A stretch of 64,000 bases of DNA. It comes from an uncultured Ruminococcus sp. (GTDB taxonomy: Bacteria > Bacillota > Clostridia > Lachnospirales > Lachnospiraceae). This document shows positions 8,433 through 16,640 of the stretch, piece after piece. The position numbers and the translations under genes were made by a program. Positions within the stretch are counted from its first letter, which is position 1. Each line of letters starts with the position of its first letter. The stretch lies in the NCBI GenBank assembly GCA_900066355.1, contig FMEL01000007.1:62001-126000 (forward strand), given 5' to 3'. The notes under the pieces are model-generated. The model was given only the letters and a program-made list of their open reading frames with translations, had not been told where the DNA came from and made no database searches.

Positions 8433-10295
8433 ATGCTGGAAAAGATCAATAAGCCAAATGATATACACAAAATTGCACTGGCGGATTTTCCACAGCTTGC
8501 AGAGGAGATCCGACAGTTTCTGATAGAATCCGTAAGTCACACAGGAGGCCACCTGGCATCCAATCTTGGCGTTGTGGAACTGACGATGGCACTTCATAGT
8601 GTTCTGGAATTTCCGGAAGACAGGATCGTATGGGATGTAGGACATCAGGCATATACACACAAGATTCTGACCGGAAGAAAAGATGGCTTTAAAAATCTGC
8701 GTAAAGAAGGCGGCATGAGCGGCTTTCCGAAGCGTTGTGAGAGCGACTGTGACGCATTTGATGCAGGACACAGTTCCAATTCTATTTCGGCAGGTCTGGG
8801 CTATGTGCGCGCCAGAGATCTGCAGGGACAGAAATATCGTGTGGTATCTGTGATCGGAGACGGCGCACTTACCGGAGGAATGGCATATGAAGCATTAAAT
8901 AATGCGGCAGAACTCAAGACAAATTTTATCATTGTCCTGAACGATAATAATATGTCTATTTCCAAAAATGTCGGCGGCATGTCGTCTTATCTGAGTGCGC
9001 TTCGTACAGCAGAAGTCTACACCGGCATGAAGATCAATGTGACGAAAACACTTAAGAAGATCCCGAAGGTGGGAACGGCTGTCGTAGATACGATGCGCCG
9101 CACAAAGAGCAGTATCAAGCAGCTCATCATACCGGGCATGCTTTTTGAAAATATGGGACTGACCTATCTGGGACCGGTCGATGGTCATGATATGCGTCAG
9201 ATGATGAAACTTTTTAACGAGGCAAAGCGGGTTGAAGGCCCGGTTATCGTTCACGTTCTGACACAGAAGGGACGTGGCTACGAACCGGCAAGTCTGCATC
9301 CGGATCAGTTCCATGGCACAGGGCCGTTTGATATCCGTACCGGCAGACAGCTTACTGTGAAAAAAGGACCTTCGTGGACGGATGTTTTTTCAGATGTAAT
9401 GGTGCGCCTGGGCAGAGAAAATCCGAAGCTTGTGGGCATTACTGCGGCTATGAAAGCAGGCACCGGCCTTGTGGCTTTTGAGAAAGCATTTCCGGACCGC
9501 CTTTTTGATGTGGGGATCGCAGAGGAACACGCAGTCAGCTTTGCAGCAGGACTTGCACTGGGCGGAATGCTCCCGGTCGTTGCAATTTACTCGTCATTTC
9601 TTCAGAGGGCAGTGGATCAGATGCTTCATGATGTCTGTATGCAGAATCTGCATGTGATTTTTGCAATCGACCGTGCAGGACTGGTAGGCGCAGATGGTGA
9701 AACGCATCAGGGCTGTTTTGACCTGTCATATCTGACCATGATGCCGAACATGACGGTCATGGCACCGAAGAATGGCAGAGAACTCGAAAAAATGATGGAA
9801 TTTGCCGTACATGCGGCAGGGCCGTGCGCGATCCGTTATCCGAGAGGAACAGCATATCAGGGACTGGAAGACTTCGAAAGCCCGATCCGTTACGGCAAGA
9901 GTGAGATCCTTTACAGGGGCAAAGATACCGCAATTCTTTCTGTGGGAAGTATGACGGAAGTCTGCGAACAGGTTTATAAAGAAATGAAAAACAGGGGTGA
10001 AGCTCCGACATTTGTCAATGCAAGATTTGTAAAGCCTCTGGATACCGAACTTCTTGATGAACTTGCAAAGGATCACAAACTGTTTGTGACAGTAGAAGAA
10101 AATGTAAAAAACGGCGGATTTGGAGAACATGTGGCAGCTTATATGGAAGCCTGTCATCCGGAGGTACGTGTGCTTCCGCTGGCAATCTGGAACCGCTTTG
10201 TACAGCATGGAGAAATCGCCAGTCTGCGGGCCAAGATCGGCCTGTCAGCACCGGAGATTCTGAATGCAATAGAGGAATATGAGGAGCAGGCATGA
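8433..10295 (+). CDS. dxs: 1-deoxy-D-xylulose-5-phosphate synthase
   Basis: Thiamine-diphosphate enzyme (620 aa) that joins pyruvate and glyceraldehyde 3-phosphate in the first step of the MEP isoprenoid pathway; DXP also feeds thiamine and pyridoxal synthesis. Visible are VWDVGHQAYTHKILTGR, the ThDP/Mg motif GDGALTGGMAYEALNNA to NDNNMSI, and the transketolase-type pyrimidine domain with DVGIAEEHAVSFAAGLA. Length fits the family. It follows ispA closely and overlaps tlyA by four bases (ATGA). Confidence 0.97.
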   Translation: MLEKINKPNDIHKIALADFPQLAEEIRQFLIESVSHTGGHLASNLGVVELTMALHSVLEFPEDRIVWDVGHQAYTHKILTGRKDGFKNLRKEGGMSGFPKRCESDCDAFDAGHSSNSISAGLGYVRARDLQGQKYRVVSVIGDGALTGGMAYEALNNAAELKTNFIIVLNDNNMSISKNVGGMSSYLSALRTAEVYTGMKINVTKTLKKIPKVGTAVVDTMRRTKSSIKQLIIPGMLFENMGLTYLGPVDGHDMRQMMKLFNEAKRVEGPVIVHVLTQKGRGYEPASLHPDQFHGTGPFDIRTGRQLTVKKGPSWTDVFSDVMVRLGRENPKLVGITAAMKAGTGLVAFEKAFPDRLFDVGIAEEHAVSFAAGLALGGMLPVVAIYSSFLQRAVDQMLHDVCMQNLHVIFAIDRAGLVGADGETHQGCFDLSYLTMMPNMTVMAPKNGRELEKMMEFAVHAAGPCAIRYPRGTAYQGLEDFESPIRYGKSEILYRGKDTAILSVGSMTEVCEQVYKEMKNRGEAPTFVNARFVKPLDTELLDELAKDHKLFVTVEENVKNGGFGEHVAAYMEACHPEVRVLPLAIWNRFVQHGEIASLRAKIGLSAPEILNAIEEYEEQA

Positions 10296-11101
10296 AGAAA
10301 AGACTGGATCTTTTGATGATGGAGCGTGCGCTGGCACCTTCCAGAGAAAAAGCAAAAGCATATATTATGGCAGGAAATGTTTATGTGGATGGCCAGAAAG
10401 AAGACAAAGCAGGAACCATGTTTCAGGAAACTGTGAAGATCGAAGTGCGCGGAAATACACTTCCGTATGTAAGCCGCGGCGGTCTGAAACTGGAAAAGGC
10501 GATGAATCATTTCGGTGTGGAACTGGATGGCAGAGTCTGCATGGACGTAGGGGCATCTACCGGTGGATTTACAGACTGTATGCTTCAGAACGGAGCAGTA
10601 AAAGTATATTCTATCGATGTCGGATATGGACAGCTTGACTGGAAACTCCGTAATGACCCGCGTGTGGTCTGCATGGAAAAAACAAATATCCGCTATGTCA
10701 TTCCGGAAGATATTCAGGAACCGGCACAGTTTTCATCAATTGATGTTTCCTTCATTTCACTGACAAAAGTACTTCTTCCGGTAAGAAATCTTCTGACGGA
10801 AGACGGAGAGATCGTCTGTCTGATCAAACCGCAATTTGAGGCCGGACGTGAAAAAGTCGGCAAAAAAGGTGTGGTAAGAGATCCGGCAGTACATCTGGAA
10901 GTTATCGAAAAGGTAATTGCCTATGCGTCCTCGATCGCGCTGGAACCGAGACATCTTTCTTTCTCACCGATCAAGGGACCGGAGGGAAATATTGAGTATC
11001 TGTTACATCTTAAGAAAAGACCGGAAGGAGAAGTGATCGAATCTTCTCTTGAAGCAGAACCGGAGCAGGTAGTGCGGGAGGCGCATGATCAGCTCGATTA
11101 A
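10292..11101 (+). CDS. tlyA: TlyA family rRNA 2'-O-methyltransferase / hemolysin-like
   Basis: 269-aa protein with an N-terminal S4 RNA-binding domain (residues 3-60, RLDLLMMERALAPSREKAKA) and a FtsJ-like SAM methyltransferase domain with the motif MDVGASTGGFTDCMLQNGA. TlyA homologues 2'-O-methylate rRNA (in mycobacteria C1409/C1920); the target in this organism is not shown. It overlaps the dxs stop by four bases and lies in the usual ispA-dxs-tlyA-nadK-argR-recN order. Confidence 0.94.
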   Translation: MKKRLDLLMMERALAPSREKAKAYIMAGNVYVDGQKEDKAGTMFQETVKIEVRGNTLPYVSRGGLKLEKAMNHFGVELDGRVCMDVGASTGGFTDCMLQNGAVKVYSIDVGYGQLDWKLRNDPRVVCMEKTNIRYVIPEDIQEPAQFSSIDVSFISLTKVLLPVRNLLTEDGEIVCLIKPQFEAGREKVGKKGVVRDPAVHLEVIEKVIAYASSIALEPRHLSFSPIKGPEGNIEYLLHLKKRPEGEVIESSLEAEPEQVVREAHDQLD

Positions 11102-11115
11102 GGAAGGCAGAAGAG

Positions 11116-11979
11116 ATGGACAAGTTTTATATCATAACAAATCGTGACAAAGATCAGAATCTGAGATTTACGGAGGAGATCGTACAGTATCTGAAAGAAC
11201 ACGGAAAAAAATGTCAGGTGCAGCAGGCGGAGCGTAAGACAGAGGGCACATATCATTATACAGATCCGGAACTGATCCCTGAGGGAACACAGTGTATTCT
11301 GGTACTCGGAGGAGACGGAACGCTTCTTCAGGCAGCGCGTGATGTGGTTCACAGAGAAATTCCGATGCTCGGAGTGAATCTCGGTACGCTCGGCTTTCTT
11401 GCGGAAATCGATAAGCCATCGATTTATGCGGCGCTGGATAAACTTTTTGCGGATGACTACGAAATAGAAGAGAGAATGATGCTTACCGGAACGGTATGGC
11501 ATGGTGATAAAATCATAGGGCAGGATGTGGCACTGAATGATATTGTGATCAGCAGAGTGGGTCCCCCTCTTCGTGTAGTTGGATTTAACAACTATGTGAA
11601 TGACGGTTACCTGAATTCCTACAATGCAGACGGAATCATCATTGCGACACCGACCGGTTCTACCGGTTACAGTCTGTCATGCGGCGGCCCGATCATAGCA
11701 CCGAATGCGGCAATGACGGTGATGACACCGATTGCACCACATACGCTGAATACCAGAAGTCTTATTTTTCCGGAAGATGATGTGATCACGGTTGAACTTG
11801 GCGAAGGAAGACGACAGATTCAGGAAAACGGTCTTGCATCATTTGACGGAGATGTCGAAGTGCCGATGTCGACAGGAGACCGGATTGTAATAAAAAAAGC
11901 TTCAGTCAGCGTCAAAATACTGAAACTGAACCATCTGAGTTTTGTTGAAGTGCTGAGACAGAAAATGAGCAACAATTAG
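11116..11979 (+). CDS. nadK: NAD kinase
   Basis: Cytoplasmic NAD kinase (287 aa) that makes NADP. The catalytic GGDGT motif occurs in LVLGGDGTLLQAAR, followed by NLGTLGFLAEI and the substrate loop TPTGSTGYSLSCGGPII. Length is normal for bacterial NadK. It starts 14 bases after tlyA behind AAGGAAGG and precedes argR within the same operon. Confidence 0.96.
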   Translation: MDKFYIITNRDKDQNLRFTEEIVQYLKEHGKKCQVQQAERKTEGTYHYTDPELIPEGTQCILVLGGDGTLLQAARDVVHREIPMLGVNLGTLGFLAEIDKPSIYAALDKLFADDYEIEERMMLTGTVWHGDKIIGQDVALNDIVISRVGPPLRVVGFNNYVNDGYLNSYNADGIIIATPTGSTGYSLSCGGPIIAPNAAMTVMTPIAPHTLNTRSLIFPEDDVITVELGEGRRQIQENGLASFDGDVEVPMSTGDRIVIKKASVSVKILKLNHLSFVEVLRQKMSNN

Positions 11980-11997
11980 TGTGATGGAGGGAATGTC

Positions 11998-12453
11998 GTG
12001 AAAAGTGCAAGACACGAAAAAATTATAGAGCTGATCCAACAGCATGACATTGATACACAGGAAGAACTTGCTGCAAGACTGAACAGTGCCGGATTTAAGG
12101 TAACACAGGCAACGGTGTCCAGAGATATCCGCGCACTGAAACTGACAAAGGTTGCCGGCAAAGACGGGAAATCCCGTTATGCAGTACTTTCCGGTGCATC
12201 GGTGGAGCTTGGAGACAAGTATACACGTGTACTTCATGATGCGCTTACATCCATTGATGTTGGACAGAATATGATCGTGATCCGGACGGTACCGGGCATG
12301 GCCATGGGGGTTGCGGCAGCACTGGATGCACTGAACTGGAAAGAAATCCTCGGAAGCATTGCCGGGGACGATACCGTTATGTGTGTGGCACGGGACAACG
12401 AACAGGCACAGAGTGTAGCTGAGCGTCTGAAAGGAATTTTGAAATTATGTTAG
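11998..12453 (+). CDS. argR: Arginine repressor
   Basis: 151-aa ArgR/AhrC regulator of arginine synthesis and breakdown. The N-terminal winged helix-turn-helix includes TQATVSRDIRALKL, and the C-terminal hexamerisation and arginine-binding domain ends with GSIAGDDTVMCVARD. The GTG start has ATGGAGG seven to nine bases upstream. It overlaps recN by seven bases. This is its standard Firmicutes location, so the position says nothing about nearby arginine genes. Confidence 0.96.
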   Translation: MKSARHEKIIELIQQHDIDTQEELAARLNSAGFKVTQATVSRDIRALKLTKVAGKDGKSRYAVLSGASVELGDKYTRVLHDALTSIDVGQNMIVIRTVPGMAMGVAAALDALNWKEILGSIAGDDTVMCVARDNEQAQSVAERLKGILKLC

Positions 12454-14138
12454 TTCATCTTCATGTGAGAAATCTTGCACTGATCGAAGATATTGAAGTG
12501 GAGTTTGGTCCGGGGCTTAATATCCTGACAGGTGAAACCGGGGCCGGTAAATCCATTCTCTTAGGCTCCATGCAGTTGATTCTTGGCGGCAGAAGTGCGA
12601 AAGATATGATTCGTACCGGTGCGTCAAATGCGCTGGTGGAGCTCCTTTTTCAGGTGGAAAATCCGCGTGCGGAGGCATCTCTTCGGGAGTTTGGTGTCGA
12701 GACATCGGAAGGCCAGGTCCTTTTGACACGTAAGCTTATGGATGGCAGAAGCATCAACAAGATCAATGGTGAGACCTGTACGGTGGCGCAGATGAAAGCC
12801 GTGGCTTCCTGTCTTCTGGATATTCACGGGCAGCACGAGCACCAGTCACTTCTGTATCAGGATAAACAGCTTGAAATTCTTGATATTTACGGAAAAGAAG
12901 AAATTTTTCCTGCAAAAGAGAAAGTACAGACAGCATATAAAAAGTACCGTGACTGTAAGAAACAGCTGGACGAACTTGACATTGATGAAGAACAGCGCAA
13001 CAGAGAACGCGCGTTTCTTGAGTTTGAGATCAATGAGATCGAGAGCGCACAGCTTGTATCCGGAGAGGATGAGGAGCTGGAGAAGCGTTACCGTAAGCTG
13101 AACAACGGCAGGAAAATCCTTGAGACACTGCAGGGTGTACGTGATCTGACAGGATATGAATCCGGGCAGGGAGCTGGTGAGTCGGTCGGAAATGCTGTAC
13201 GTGAGATCAGCCGTGTGACAGAATATGATACACAGCTTGATTCTATGGCATCCGCACTTCAGGAGATTGACGGTCTTCTGAATGATTTCAACCGTGAGCT
13301 GGCTTCATACGTTGATGATCTGAATTTTGATGATGAAGCTTTTTATGAGACCGAGAAACGTCTGGATACGATCAATGGTCTCAAGGCAAAATACGGACGT
13401 ACGATTGAAGACATTCAGGAGTATTGTCTTAAACAAAAACAAAAACTGGAAAATCTGGATAAATATGAGGAACGCTTCCACGAAGCAGAAGAAAATCTCA
13501 AAAAGAGCAGAGAAGAACTGGAAACTGTTTCGCATAAATTATCTGTGATCCGTCAAAAATACAGTCAGATGCTGACGGACAAGATCACAGAAGGTTTGAA
13601 AGATCTGAATTTTCTGGATGTACAGTTTCAGATCACATTCCGCCGCCGGAAGGAATATACGGCAGGTGGATTTGACGACATTGAATATGAGATTTCAACG
13701 AACCCGGGCGAAAGTCTGAAACCATTGGGCAAGATCGTATCCGGCGGTGAGCTTTCACGAATCATGCTGGCAATCAAGGCAATTCTTGCGGACCGTGATC
13801 AGATTGAAACTCTGATCTTTGATGAAATTGATACCGGAATCAGCGGCAGGACTGCTCAGAAAGTTTCAGAAAAAATGGCAGTGATCGGCCGGTGTCATCA
13901 AGTCTTGTGCATTACACATCTTCCACAGATTGCAGCAATGGCAGATACACATTTCGAAATCGAAAAACATCAGAAAGACAACGAAACGATTACAGAAATC
14001 CATCCGCTTGAAGGAGATGATTCTGTCCGTGAACTGGCGCGCCTGCTTGGCGGAGCCGAGATTACGCAGGCTGTTTTTGATAATGCAAAAGAAATGAAAG
14101 AATTGGCACAGGTACATAAAAATACAAGACTGAAATAA
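12447..14138 (+). CDS. recN: DNA repair protein RecN
   Basis: SMC-like ATPase (563 aa) acting early in double-strand break repair. Walker A (GETGAGKSILLGSM) is at residues 30-43, a long coiled coil covers the middle (about 160-370), and the signature (VSGGELSRIMLAIK) and Walker B (TLIFDEIDTGISGRTA) are near the C-terminus. Length is typical. It is the last gene of the run; a terminator and a dispersed repeat follow. Confidence 0.97.
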   Translation: MLVHLHVRNLALIEDIEVEFGPGLNILTGETGAGKSILLGSMQLILGGRSAKDMIRTGASNALVELLFQVENPRAEASLREFGVETSEGQVLLTRKLMDGRSINKINGETCTVAQMKAVASCLLDIHGQHEHQSLLYQDKQLEILDIYGKEEIFPAKEKVQTAYKKYRDCKKQLDELDIDEEQRNRERAFLEFEINEIESAQLVSGEDEELEKRYRKLNNGRKILETLQGVRDLTGYESGQGAGESVGNAVREISRVTEYDTQLDSMASALQEIDGLLNDFNRELASYVDDLNFDDEAFYETEKRLDTINGLKAKYGRTIEDIQEYCLKQKQKLENLDKYEERFHEAEENLKKSREELETVSHKLSVIRQKYSQMLTDKITEGLKDLNFLDVQFQITFRRRKEYTAGGFDDIEYEISTNPGESLKPLGKIVSGGELSRIMLAIKAILADRDQIETLIFDEIDTGISGRTAQKVSEKMAVIGRCHQVLCITHLPQIAAMADTHFEIEKHQKDNETITEIHPLEGDDSVRELARLLGGAEITQAVFDNAKEMKELAQVHKNTRLK

Positions 14139-14153
14139 AAAGATCTACAGATA

Positions 14154-14192
14154 ATAAGAGAGGATGATCCAAAAGGATATCTTCTCTTTTTT
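14154..14192 (+). terminator. Intrinsic terminator after recN
   Basis: The arm AAGAGAGGAT near 14157 pairs with ATCTTCTCTT near 14178-14188 and is followed by a run of six T ending at 14192. The dispersed repeat copy A starts inside this T-run. Confidence 0.75.
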
Positions 14193-14283
14193 GTGTAATA
14201 GGAAATTACTCCGTAATGTTCCTATTACACAAAGATTGAGGGATTCAGGGAGTTTGAAGCGGACTTGTCCGCTTTGTTCTGTG
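14190..14283 (+). repeat. Dispersed hairpin element, copy A (internally deleted)
   Basis: Shares its left hairpin and right end with the complete copy at 21504-21690. The left stem is 14190-14204 with 14219-14233 (15 bp), with an inner ATTAC/GTAAT stem. The right end carries the AAGCGGAC/GTCCGCTT hairpin and TTTGTTCTGTG. The middle of the complete element is missing. Stem pair G14193-C14230 is A-T in the other two copies, a compensatory change. The copy lies between the recN terminator T-run and spoIVB, and is open in the spoIVB frame, which can mislead start prediction. Confidence 0.85.
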
Positions 14284-14316
14284 GAGAGAAGTTTACAAAA
14301 GAAAGGATGTGGCAGA

Positions 14317-15528
14317 GTGGACAGAAAGAAGAAATACCGACGCCTGCTTCTGTGGTTCCTGTGTCTGGATCTGCTTGCAGTGGTGTGGTTTGGATATCGT
14401 TATCTGGAGCGCAAGATCCCGGATAAACTGTTTGTTTCAGAAGGAAAAGAAGAACAGGTAAAGAATGTGCTGGATTTTCCGTTTTTAAGTTTTGATGATG
14501 CAATTACTGTATCGGGTGACGGAAGCTATCTTCTGAAAGCCCGGATCCTCGGTGTAATTCCATTTAAAGATGTGAAGATTACCCCGGCGGACAGTGAATC
14601 TGTCATGGTATCCGGTGACACGGTCGGAATCTATATGGAGACAGACGGTGTACTGGTGATTGATACCGGAGAAATTGTTTCGCAGGAGGGATTTACACAG
14701 GATCCGGCAAAAAATATTGTGAAGCCGGGTGATTATATTGTGGCATTTAATGACCAGACGGTGCACAGTAAAAAAGAGCTGATCAAGGATCTTTCGAAGC
14801 TGGATGATTCACAGGTGACACTTGAGGTCATCAGAAACGGGGAAAAAATCCCTCTTTCGATTACTCCGGTAAAAGATGTCCGGGGAGAGTACAAGCTGGG
14901 AATCTGGGTGCGGGACAATACACAGGGAATTGGTACGCTGACTTTTGTGGATGAAAAGGGGAATTTCGGCGCACTCGGACATGGAATTAGTGATGTGGAC
15001 ACAGGAGAACTTTTGCATATAAATGAAGGAGCACTGTATCAGGCAAAAATCATCGGGATACAGAAAGGCAGCAGCGGAAGTCCCGGCGAGCTTTCAGGGA
15101 TGATCCATTACGATGAGCAGCAGGTGATCGGTTCTATTGATAAGAATTGTGATCAGGGAATTTTTGGAACATTAAACATGCTTCCAAAGCCACTTTCACT
15201 GAAGAAGATGGAAGTTGCATACAAGCAGGAACTGGAAACAGGACCGGCGACAGTTTTGTGCTGTATAGATGGTGAAGTGAAAGAATTTGACGCAGAGATC
15301 ACAAGAATTGATATGAATCATGAGGATTCGAATAAAAGTTTTGTGATCCAGGTGACCGATCAGGGACTTCTGGATATGACAGGCGGTATCGTGCAGGGCA
15401 TGAGTGGCAGTCCTGTGATCCAGAATGGAAAGTTTGTAGGTGCGATTACACATGTGTTTGTGCAGGATGCAGCCGGCGGTTATGGGATTTTTGCAGAAAC
15501 GATGATAGAAAATGTAGAAAAAGAATAA
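14317..15528 (+). CDS. spoIVB: SpoIVB serine peptidase
   Basis: Forespore-secreted serine peptidase (S55) that signals across the intermembrane space to activate sigma-K processing. It has an N-terminal membrane anchor (LLLWFLCLDLLAVVWFGY), a PDZ domain (about residues 110-190) and a peptidase domain with His in GALGHGISDVD and the catalytic Ser in GMSGSPVIQNGKFVGAITHVF. GTG 14317 is chosen: the longer frame from 14164 runs through repeat copy A and gives 51 unrelated residues. 403 aa fits the family. It lies directly before spo0A, as in Bacillus. Confidence 0.95.
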   Translation: MDRKKKYRRLLLWFLCLDLLAVVWFGYRYLERKIPDKLFVSEGKEEQVKNVLDFPFLSFDDAITVSGDGSYLLKARILGVIPFKDVKITPADSESVMVSGDTVGIYMETDGVLVIDTGEIVSQEGFTQDPAKNIVKPGDYIVAFNDQTVHSKKELIKDLSKLDDSQVTLEVIRNGEKIPLSITPVKDVRGEYKLGIWVRDNTQGIGTLTFVDEKGNFGALGHGISDVDTGELLHINEGALYQAKIIGIQKGSSGSPGELSGMIHYDEQQVIGSIDKNCDQGIFGTLNMLPKPLSLKKMEVAYKQELETGPATVLCCIDGEVKEFDAEITRIDMNHEDSNKSFVIQVTDQGLLDMTGGIVQGMSGSPVIQNGKFVGAITHVFVQDAAGGYGIFAETMIENVEKE

Positions 15529-15551
15529 AAAAATAATGGCAGAAAAAGTCA

Positions 15552-15558
15552 TGTCGAA
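15552..15558 (+). promoter_or_regulatory. Candidate Spo0A-binding 0A box
   Basis: TGTCGAA matches the 0A-box core and lies about 100 bases upstream of the spo0A promoter -35, in the spoIVB-spo0A spacer. This is consistent with Spo0A acting on its own promoter, as known in Bacillus. A seven-base match alone is weak. Confidence 0.45.
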
Positions 15559-15658
15559 GATGTGAAGAAAAAGAAAAAAGCAGAAAAATATGAAAAAAGA
15601 AGCTAGGAAAATGTCGTTTTCGGACGAACGAAAATGCTGTATTTCAGCCAGTTTCGGC

Positions 15659-15688
15659 TTGATTTCGCGAAGGCCTTTCCACTATAAT
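15659..15688 (+). promoter_or_regulatory. Sigma-A-type promoter of spo0A
   Basis: TTGATT (15659-15664), an 18-base spacer and TATAAT (15683-15688), about 50 bases before the spo0A start. One arm of a perfect inverted repeat (15671-15680) lies between the two boxes. Confidence 0.7.
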
Positions 15689-15737
15689 GTCCTTGTTGTA
15701 AGGAAGTAGAATGCTGTAGGTTAGGAGGGAAAGGCCT
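15671..15737. repeat. Perfect 10-bp inverted repeat around spo0A promoter and ribosome site
   Basis: AGGCCTTTCC at 15671-15680 is the exact reverse complement of GGAAAGGCCT at 15728-15737. The left arm sits between the -35 and -10 boxes; the right arm overlaps the Shine-Dalgarno region just before the spo0A ATG at 15739. Confidence 0.8.
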
Positions 15738-15738
15738 C

Positions 15739-16545
15739 ATGGAAAAATTAAATGTGGCGATTGCAGATGATAATGAGAGAATGACAGACATACTTGGTCA
15801 GATGATCGAAGAAGATAAAGAACTGACGCTGGTCGGCAAAGCACATAACGGAGAAGAAATCTGTAATATCATAAGAGAAAAAGAACCGGATGTGGTGGTT
15901 CTGGATATGATCATGCCGAAAATGGACGGACTGACCGTTATGGAGCAGTGCAGTCATGATCATACAGTCAAAAAGCAACCGGCATTTATTGTGATCTCAG
16001 CAGTGGGACAGGAGAGAATCACAGAAGATGCATTTAATCTGGGTGCTTCCTACTACATGCTGAAACCTTTTGATAATCAGGTATTACTGAACCGCATCAA
16101 ACATATCCGCAAAAGCAGTGTAAAGAGATTTCGTGAGCCTGTACGCCAGACAGTACGGGAAGAGCCTGCACCGTATGGCAAACGTAATCTGGAGGCTGAT
16201 GTCACCAATATTATCCACGAGATCGGGGTTCCGGCGCATATCAAGGGATACCAGTATCTGAGGGATGCGATCATCCTTGCAGTCAACGATATGGAGATGT
16301 TGAATTCTATCACGAAAGTCCTGTATCCGACGATAGCAAAAAAACATCAGACGACCCCGAGCAGGGTAGAACGTGCCATACGTCATGCAATCGAAGTTGC
16401 ATGGAGCAGGGGCAAAATGGACACGATCGATGCGCTTTTCGGCTATACGGTAAGCACCGGAAAAGGTAAGCCGACCAACTCGGAATTTATTGCTCTGATC
16501 GCAGATAAAATACGTCTGGAATACAAAAATCACTCTTTCCATTAG
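15739..16545 (+). CDS. spo0A: Sporulation master regulator Spo0A
   Basis: Response regulator (268 aa) that commits the cell to sporulation. Receiver domain residues 1-125 have the acidic pocket Asp10/Asp11, phosphoacceptor Asp56 in VVLDMIMPKMDG, and the conserved Lys in YYMLKPFDNQ. The C-terminal DNA-binding domain has HEIGVPAHIKGYQYLR and the recognition region TPSRVERAIRHAIEVAWSRG. The ATG has a strong AGGAGGGAAAGG site that is half of an inverted repeat. It follows spoIVB as usual. Confidence 0.98.
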   Translation: MEKLNVAIADDNERMTDILGQMIEEDKELTLVGKAHNGEEICNIIREKEPDVVVLDMIMPKMDGLTVMEQCSHDHTVKKQPAFIVISAVGQERITEDAFNLGASYYMLKPFDNQVLLNRIKHIRKSSVKRFREPVRQTVREEPAPYGKRNLEADVTNIIHEIGVPAHIKGYQYLRDAIILAVNDMEMLNSITKVLYPTIAKKHQTTPSRVERAIRHAIEVAWSRGKMDTIDALFGYTVSTGKGKPTNSEFIALIADKIRLEYKNHSFH

Positions 16546-16640
16546 AAGTGTTTTAGGGTATAATAAACATAAAAATCCGGCATAGACCGAGAAAATCAGA
16601 AAATTTTCTGACAGCGGGAATCAAGGAGGGGTCTTTACAG

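Noticed and set aside
14164..14316. N-terminal extension of spoIVB
   Set aside because: The extra 51 codons are repeat copy A read in frame; the family start with membrane anchor is at GTG 14317.
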